Part shown: one piece after another, positions 46,631 through 52,209 of the stretch
How positions within the stretch are numbered: the first letter of the stretch is position 1
Layout of the letters: each line of letters opens with the position of its first letter
Assembly: GCA_029251005.1 (NCBI GenBank)
Contig: JAQXEE010000085.1
Coordinates: forward strand, 1 to 52,209
DNA length: 52,209 nt
From: Flavobacteriales bacterium
Lineage (GTDB): Bacteria; Bacteroidota; Bacteroidia; Flavobacteriales_C; GCA-002722245
Direction: 5' to 3'
Program-made: the position numbers and the translations under genes
Notes under the pieces: model-generated
What the model was told of the DNA's origin: nothing
Seen by the model: the letters and a program-made list of their open reading frames with translations, nothing else
Database searches by the model: none

Positions 46631-47758
46631 CTAAACTAATTCCGTTTTAATGGCGCTAATTAGAAGATCACATTCTTTTTTGGTAATGTTCATTGGAGGT
46701 AATAGCCTTAAAATATTTGGATTACCACAACCGCCAGTGAATATTTTATGTTTTGTTAATAAAGCCGATCGAAGTGCTTTTCCATCACCTTTAACAACCA
46801 AACCTAACATTAAACCTCTACCTGTAATTTTTTCAATCGCTTTAATTTTCGAAAGTTCTTCCGTAAGGTAAATTCCTAAGCTCCTAGCATTATTTAGTAA
46901 GTTTTCTTGCTCAATAATCTCTAAAACTGCAGTTGCTGCAGCACAAGCTAAGTGATTGCCTCCAAAAGTAGTTCCCAACAAACCGTAGCTTGCATCGAAT
47001 TTAGGATTGATAATAATTCCACCAATAGGAAAACCATTACCCATTCCTTTTGCCATTGTTACAATATCAGCTTGAATACCCGAAGCCTGATGTGCGAAAA
47101 AATCTCCCGATCGTCCAAAGCCACTTTGAACTTCATCTAATATTAAGACAACGCCATATTTATCAGCTAAATCTCTAAGTCCTTGTAAAAACTCATTCGT
47201 TGGCTCAATAATACCAGCAACACCTTGAATACCTTCAACAATAATACCCGCAACATCACCTTCTGATAAAGCTTCTGATACAGCGTTAAGGTTATTTAAA
47301 GGCAAGTATCTAGTATTAATTGCTCCATTAAATTCAGATTTTAACTTAGGGCCATCGGTTACCTGTAAGGCGCCTGATGTTCTTCCATGAAACCCTTTTT
47401 GAAAAGCTAAAATTTTAGAGTTTGCAGTTTTAAAACTAGCTACTTTTAAAGCGTTTTCAACTGCTTCAGCTCCACTGTTACAGAAAAATAAGCTGTAATT
47501 GTCGTACCCTGAAATTTTTCCCAACTTTTCAGCAAAATCAACTTGAAGATTGTTGATTACAGAGTTAGAGTAAAAACCAATGTTATTTAACTGGTTGGTA
47601 ATTTTCTCAACATAATAAGGGTGAGAATGACCCACAGACATTACAGCGTGACCACCATAAAAATCTAAATATTCAGTTCCTTCTTTATCATAAAGGTAAG
47701 CACCTTGAGCCTTTACAGGTTCAACTTGAAAAAGAGGATATACATCAAATAATTTCAT
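46631..47758 (-). CDS. argD: acetylornithine/ornithine aminotransferase (class III)
   Basis: LDFYGGHAVMSVGHSHPYYV, FFCNSGAEAVENALKVA, FHGRTSGALQVT, LILDEVQSGFGRSG, TTFGGNHLACAAA; operonic with argC. Confidence 0.88.
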   Translation of the reverse strand: MKLFDVYPLFQVEPVKAQGAYLYDKEGTEYLDFYGGHAVMSVGHSHPYYVEKITNQLNNIGFYSNSVINNLQVDFAEKLGKISGYDNYSLFFCNSGAEAVENALKVASFKTANSKILAFQKGFHGRTSGALQVTDGPKLKSEFNGAINTRYLPLNNLNAVSEALSEGDVAGIIVEGIQGVAGIIEPTNEFLQGLRDLADKYGVVLILDEVQSGFGRSGDFFAHQASGIQADIVTMAKGMGNGFPIGGIIINPKFDASYGLLGTTFGGNHLACAAATAVLEIIEQENLLNNARSLGIYLTEELSKIKAIEKITGRGLMLGLVVKGDGKALRSALLTKHKIFTGGCGNPNILRLLPPMNITKKECDLLISAIKTELV

Positions 47759-47801
47759 CGTAATTTTTTTTTGATCACTTTAAAATGATCAATGATTAAA
47801 A

Positions 47802-48779
47802 TTAAAAAGCAACTGTTTTTAAACGAAGACCAGCTTTTTCTTCCAATCCAAACATCAAATTCATGTTTTGAACAGCTTGTCCTGAAGCCCCTTTTAGTAA
47901 ATTGTCAATTGCACTTTGGATGTAAATATTACCATCATGCAACTCAACCTGAAGCACACATTTGTTTGTATTTACAACTTGCTTTAAATCAAGTGCAACA
48001 TCTACAAAATGCACAAAAGGGTGGTTTGCGTAAAAGTCTTTATACAACTGCCTAGCCTCCTCTAATGTTCCATCAAATTTAGTGTAAACACTTGCTAAAA
48101 TTCCACGTGAAAAATTCCCACGGTAAGGGATGAAGTTTACAGCCTTGTTAAAGTTAGGTTGTAAATGCTTTAAGGTAGCTTTTATTTCTTTTAAATGTTG
48201 GTGAGAAAACTGTTTGTAAACACTTATATTTCCAGTTCTCCATGAAAAATGGGAGGTGTCACTTGGCACTCTTCCAGCCCCTGTAGAACCTGTTACAGCG
48301 CTTACATGAATATCATCCGAAATTTTCCCAGCCTTGGCCAAAGGAAGTAATGTAAACTGAATTCCGGTAGCAAAGCAACCAGGGTTAGCAACTTTTGTCG
48401 CCGATTTGATTGCTTCTTTTTGAAATTCAGGTAATCCGTAAATAAAACCAGATTGATCACTTTCGAACTCTTCAATTGAATGACGGAAATCGGTACTTAA
48501 ATCAATTATTTTTGTGTTTTCAGAAATCGTATTGTCTTGTAAGAATGTTTTTGAAGTCCCATGCGGTAAACACAAGAATAAAACATCAACCTCCAATAAC
48601 TCATTTGTAAAAACTAAATCAGTTTCTCCTAATAAATCCTTGTGTGTGTTGTGAACTGGGTTTCCAGCTTGCGAGGTGCTGTAAACGTATTTTATATCAA
48701 CGTTAGGGTGGTTAATGATGATTCGTAATAACTCACCACCAGTATACCCAGCACCTCCTGCTACTCCAACCTTTATCAT
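47802..48779 (-). CDS. argC: N-acetyl-gamma-glutamyl-phosphate reductase
   Basis: VGVAGGAGYTGGELLRI, FLCLPHGTS, VANPGCFATGIQFTLLPL, HQHLKEI. Confidence 0.95.
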   Translation of the reverse strand: MIKVGVAGGAGYTGGELLRIIINHPNVDIKYVYSTSQAGNPVHNTHKDLLGETDLVFTNELLEVDVLFLCLPHGTSKTFLQDNTISENTKIIDLSTDFRHSIEEFESDQSGFIYGLPEFQKEAIKSATKVANPGCFATGIQFTLLPLAKAGKISDDIHVSAVTGSTGAGRVPSDTSHFSWRTGNISVYKQFSHQHLKEIKATLKHLQPNFNKAVNFIPYRGNFSRGILASVYTKFDGTLEEARQLYKDFYANHPFVHFVDVALDLKQVVNTNKCVLQVELHDGNIYIQSAIDNLLKGASGQAVQNMNLMFGLEEKAGLRLKTVAF

Positions 48780-48849
48780 GATAAAAAATTTTAAATTTTG
48801 AAGTCCAAATTTTGAATGATCGAAACCGTTTAAAATTTAAACTTTTTAA

Positions 48850-50040
48850 TTAATCCAATATTGATCCGTTTACTGCGTTGAAAATAATATTTGGAACTGC
48901 AGCGATTTTAGAGAAACCTCTAACATCGTCACCGTTCCAAAGTGTATTAATTTCACCGTATTGTGCAGCATCACTATTCATTAAATCATGCTTACTTTCA
49001 ATTCCTAAAACTTGGAAATGGTTTGGCGATAATTTAACCTTAGCTGTACCCGTAACATACTTCTGAGTGTCTTGTAAAAAGGTTTCAATATTACGCATAA
49101 CAGGGTCTAAATACTGCCCTTCATGCAACAAGTTTCCGTACCAGTTTGCCAATTGTTCTTTCCAGTACAATTGCCATTTAGCCAATGTATGTTTCTCTAA
49201 AGTATGATGTGCTTTTATGATAATTAATGGTGCAGCAGCTTCAAAACCAACTCTACCTTTAATTCCAACAATTGTGTCACCAACATGAACATCTCGTCCA
49301 ATTCCGTACTGACAAGCAATTTCGTTTAATTTATTAATTGCCGAAACAGGATCTAATTCTTCTCCGTTAATTCCAACAACTTCACCTGCTTTAAAAGTTA
49401 ATTCAACCGCTTCAGAATCATTTTTTTGAATTTGCGACGGAAAAGCATCTTCAGGTAAAAACTGATCAGAAGTTAAGGTTTCTTTTCCTCCAACAGATGT
49501 CCCCCAAATTCCTTTGTTAATAGAGTATTCAGCTTTACTCCAATCTCCTTCAACACCATGTTTTGTTAAAAAATCAATTTCTTCCTGCCGTGTTAAGTTG
49601 TTGTCACGAATTGGAGTGATGATTTCAGCTTGAGGGTAAATAATATGGAAAGCCATATCAAAACGAACTTGGTCATTACCAGCTCCAGTACTACCGTGGG
49701 CAATAGCATCTGCCCCTAATTCTTTCGCATATTGCGCAATTGCAACCGCTTGAAAAATACGTTCAGCACTAACGGATAAAGGGTAAGTATTGTTTTTTAA
49801 GATGTTCCCGAATATTAAGTATTTAATACATTTATCGTAAAACTTATTCGTAACTCTAATTGCCTTATAGGAAGCAACACCAATTGTACTGGCTCTCTTC
49901 TCTACAAAAGCTAATTCTTCTTCAGAAAATCCACCTGTATCAACCAATACAGCATGAACTTCATATCCTAAATCTCCTAAGTATTTTACACAGTAAGTAG
50001 TATCTAAACCGCCACTGTATGCTAAAACCACCTTTTTCAT
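48850..50040 (-). CDS. argG: argininosuccinate synthase
   Basis: KKVVLAYSGGLDTTYCVKYL, AHGSTGAGNDQVRFD, YSINKGIWGTSVGGKE. Confidence 0.96.
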   Translation of the reverse strand: MKKVVLAYSGGLDTTYCVKYLGDLGYEVHAVLVDTGGFSEEELAFVEKRASTIGVASYKAIRVTNKFYDKCIKYLIFGNILKNNTYPLSVSAERIFQAVAIAQYAKELGADAIAHGSTGAGNDQVRFDMAFHIIYPQAEIITPIRDNNLTRQEEIDFLTKHGVEGDWSKAEYSINKGIWGTSVGGKETLTSDQFLPEDAFPSQIQKNDSEAVELTFKAGEVVGINGEELDPVSAINKLNEIACQYGIGRDVHVGDTIVGIKGRVGFEAAAPLIIIKAHHTLEKHTLAKWQLYWKEQLANWYGNLLHEGQYLDPVMRNIETFLQDTQKYVTGTAKVKLSPNHFQVLGIESKHDLMNSDAAQYGEINTLWNGDDVRGFSKIAAVPNIIFNAVNGSILD

Positions 50041-50181
50041 TACTTAAAATTATTCGCAGAACACTGCAATTACAAGCACAAAGTTAAGAATTAAACGGGA
50101 GTTAGGTACGGTATAGTATTGGTTATTTTGATGTGTATATATAGGTGTAAAAATAGTAATAATGATGCTTATCTTTAAGTC

Positions 50182-51237
50182 ATGTTAGAAGCGCCAATTA
50201 ATTTAACTCAAAAAAGATTAAAAGCCACATGGGAAAAACATGATTTGGTTTTTAAACGCCCAGCAAAAACTTCTCGTGAAACTTTTGAATCAAAGGATAC
50301 TTATTTGCTTAAAGTTTGTTTTATAGATGAAGCAATTGAAGGTGTTGGAGAATGTAGTCCACTATGGAGTTTAAGCATTGATCCGCGGGAGAATTACAGC
50401 GACAAACTAACCTGGGTTTGCGATCATATTAACAATTGGAAAAGCTTTATTTACAGCTCCGATTTAGCCGATTATCCAAGTATTCAGTTTGGATTGGAGA
50501 CGGCCTTATTGGATTTACAAAACGGTGGAAAACAAATAATTTATCCATCAGATTTTACGCAGGGAAAAACAAATATCGAGATTAACGGATTAATTTGGAT
50601 GGGTGATTATGACTATATGACTCAACAAATCGAAGCTAAAATTGCAGCTGGATTTAAATGCGTAAAATTAAAAATTGGCGCAATTAATTGGGAAAAAGAA
50701 AAGGCATTGTTGCAAAGTATCCGAAACCGATTTTCGGCGGGTCAAATAGAATTACGCGTTGATGCTAATGGAGCTTTTGATTCAACAACGGCAATGGAGA
50801 AACTAAAAGTATTGGCTGATTTACAAATCCATTCCATCGAACAACCTATTTTAGCGAAACAATGGGATAAAATGAAAGATCTATGTGCCAAAACACCAGT
50901 TCCTATTGCATTAGATGAAGAGTTAATAGGTGTTAAATTGTACGCCGAAAAAGAAGCTTTATTAAAAACCATTCATCCACAATACATTATTTTAAAACCA
51001 AGTTTAATAGGTGGAATTAAATCCTGTAATGAATGGATTAAAATTGCCGAAGAAAACAATGTAGGCTGGTGGTCAACATCAGCTTTAGAAGGAAATGTAG
51101 GACTAAGTGCAATTGCGCAATTTGCTTTCCAAACAGGCAATCAAATGCCACAAGGTTTAGGCACTGGGCAGTTGTTTGAAACCAATTTTGAAACGCCAAT
51201 TTTATTGGAAGGGAATACAGTAGTTTTTAAGAAATGA
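50182..51237 (+). CDS. menC: o-succinylbenzoate synthase-like enolase superfamily enzyme
   Basis: GVGECSPLWSLS, CVKLKIGAINWEKE, LRVDANGAF, EQPI, ALDEELIG, ILKPSLIGGIKSC, WWSTSALEGNVGLSAIAQ. Confidence 0.87.
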   Translation: MLEAPINLTQKRLKATWEKHDLVFKRPAKTSRETFESKDTYLLKVCFIDEAIEGVGECSPLWSLSIDPRENYSDKLTWVCDHINNWKSFIYSSDLADYPSIQFGLETALLDLQNGGKQIIYPSDFTQGKTNIEINGLIWMGDYDYMTQQIEAKIAAGFKCVKLKIGAINWEKEKALLQSIRNRFSAGQIELRVDANGAFDSTTAMEKLKVLADLQIHSIEQPILAKQWDKMKDLCAKTPVPIALDEELIGVKLYAEKEALLKTIHPQYIILKPSLIGGIKSCNEWIKIAEENNVGWWSTSALEGNVGLSAIAQFAFQTGNQMPQGLGTGQLFETNFETPILLEGNTVVFKK

Positions 51238-51567
51238 AAAACCTCTACTCAATAAACATAACAAATGTAAATGAATGAAAAATTCAGATTCACAGTACTT
51301 AAATTATGATGCGTTTATTCATGGGGATAAAAATGTTCTTAACCTTATAGACAAAAAAATAACTGATCCGATTGGGTAATTAGACTGATGTTGGAAGCAC
51401 TTCTTCCTTAAGTTAACCATGATTTAGAGGTTTTAAAATTATGGCTATATGTTTGTTGAATTTTTATAAGATTGCATTTGTAAAATTTAGTTCAGCAAGT
51501 ACCTCTCTTTGGTTCTTGTTCCGTTTGTCAACAAATGAAAAAGCGTATGTAATGTTCCCGCCATTTT

Positions 51568-51645
51568 CCGTCACCCAGAGCGTAGCGTTGGATCTTTAAT
51601 TAATTACTTAAAGTTTCAGCAGTCGTACCTCCTTCTGAATGACGG
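51568..51645. repeat. REP-like palindromic repeat, copy 1 (complete)
   Basis: CCGTCACCCAGAGCGTAGCGTTGGATCTTT...CCTTCTGAATGACGG; ends are imperfect inverted repeats (CCGTCAnnCAGA / TCTGAATGACGG). Confidence 0.7.
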
Positions 51646-51751
51646 TTTTGGTTGTTTTTTTCTTTTTAAAAGATAGAAGATGGTGTTTCATTTTTAAGTA
51701 AACTCCGTTTTTATTGTCTCTGTTTTTGTTTTTTCTGCTTTTGTTAGTTGA

Positions 51752-51805
51752 TTTCCGTCATCCAGAGCGCAGCGTGGGATCTTTAAATAATTACTTAAAG
51801 TTTCA
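51752..51805. repeat. REP-like repeat, copy 2 (5' part only)
   Basis: 54 nt matching 51565..51618 with 4 mismatches; the 3' inverted end is absent. Confidence 0.75.
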
Positions 51806-51808
51806 TAC

Positions 51809-51848
51809 ATACTTTATATCGAGAAATTTTTAGAATAAAATATCAGCT
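51809..51848 (+). repeat. left arm of 40-nt inverted repeat
   Basis: ATACTTTATATCGAGAAATTTTTAGAATAAAATATCAGCT; 38/40 identical to reverse complement of 52170..52209. Confidence 0.9.
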
Positions 51849-52169
51849 CTATGTTTTTGGCTCTCAGTTTTTTTCTTGAATAACAAACTAACCAGGGTTT
51901 TGTGATTTAATTTGTGCCCTTCGGATTTAATATTTTTTATTTTACAGCTATAAAAAAGATATTTACTAAATCATAAAAACCTAAATTACAATACTTTAAA
52001 GTTAATTAGTAGCTTTTTAAAAAACGTTTTTTTGAATTTTTTTTTTTGTGCACTGAAAAACTGTTTTTTATTTTTACTTTCTTTTTAAAACTATCTTAAG
52101 TTCTCTAACGTAATTAAGGAACTTTTGATTTAAGAATGCGATAAATGTATGACCAAGCCAGTACAAATA

Positions 52170-52209
52170 AGCTGATATTATATTCAAAAAATTTCTCGAT
52201 ATAAAGTAT
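52170..52209 (-). repeat. right arm of 40-nt inverted repeat
   Basis: reverse complement ATACTTTATATCGAGAAATTTTTTGAATATAATATCAGCT; ends on the last base of the window. Confidence 0.9.

Noticed and set aside
46650-47140. Plus ORFs antisense to argD
   Set aside because: Overlap a clear class III aminotransferase on the other strand.
47792-48055. 87-aa plus ORF antisense to argC
   Set aside because: Overlaps a well-supported argC; composition typical of a shadow frame.
52021-52085. Poly-T/poly-A rich stretches inside the inverted-repeat unit
   Set aside because: Low-complexity AT sequence; no specific function can be supported.
1-52209. CRISPR array, tRNA/rRNA, prophage or defence island
   Set aside because: No regularly spaced repeats, no tRNA-like T-loop/acceptor pairs noticed by eye, no integrase, phage structural or recognised defence genes in the ORF track.

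Overview
This 52.2 kb window is AT-rich chromosomal DNA that looks like Bacteroidota (Flavobacteriales-like). Supporting signs are TAnnTTTG -7 promoter motifs, the DUF4292/DUF3078/DUF4956 families, and the long PurF and LspA variants. Coding density is high and most genes are housekeeping: nadB, tatA, a PBP4-type dacB, purF, dut, queA, ileS, lspA, dxr, rseP, gcvH, argD-argC-argG and menC. Mixed in are envelope and poorly characterised genes: a DUF4956 protein plus lipoprotein pyrophosphatase pair, a TPR lipoprotein/DUF4292/EnvC-like cluster, a secreted vWA-like protein overlapping cvpA, a GH3-family protein, and an orphan ArsI/CadI-like protein. I saw no tRNA, rRNA, CRISPR array, prophage or recognisable defence island. 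The clearest unexplained structure is the non-coding right end. It holds two 54-nt direct copies of a REP-like palindromic repeat. The second copy runs into one arm of a 40-nt inverted repeat (38/40 identical) whose other arm ends on the last base of the window, which suggests a roughly 400-bp MITE-like element or a contig-end repeat. The best candidate for an under-described protein system is the DUF4956 plus lipoprotein-pyrophosphatase operon at the left edge. No database searches were run; all assignments come from motif and family recognition.
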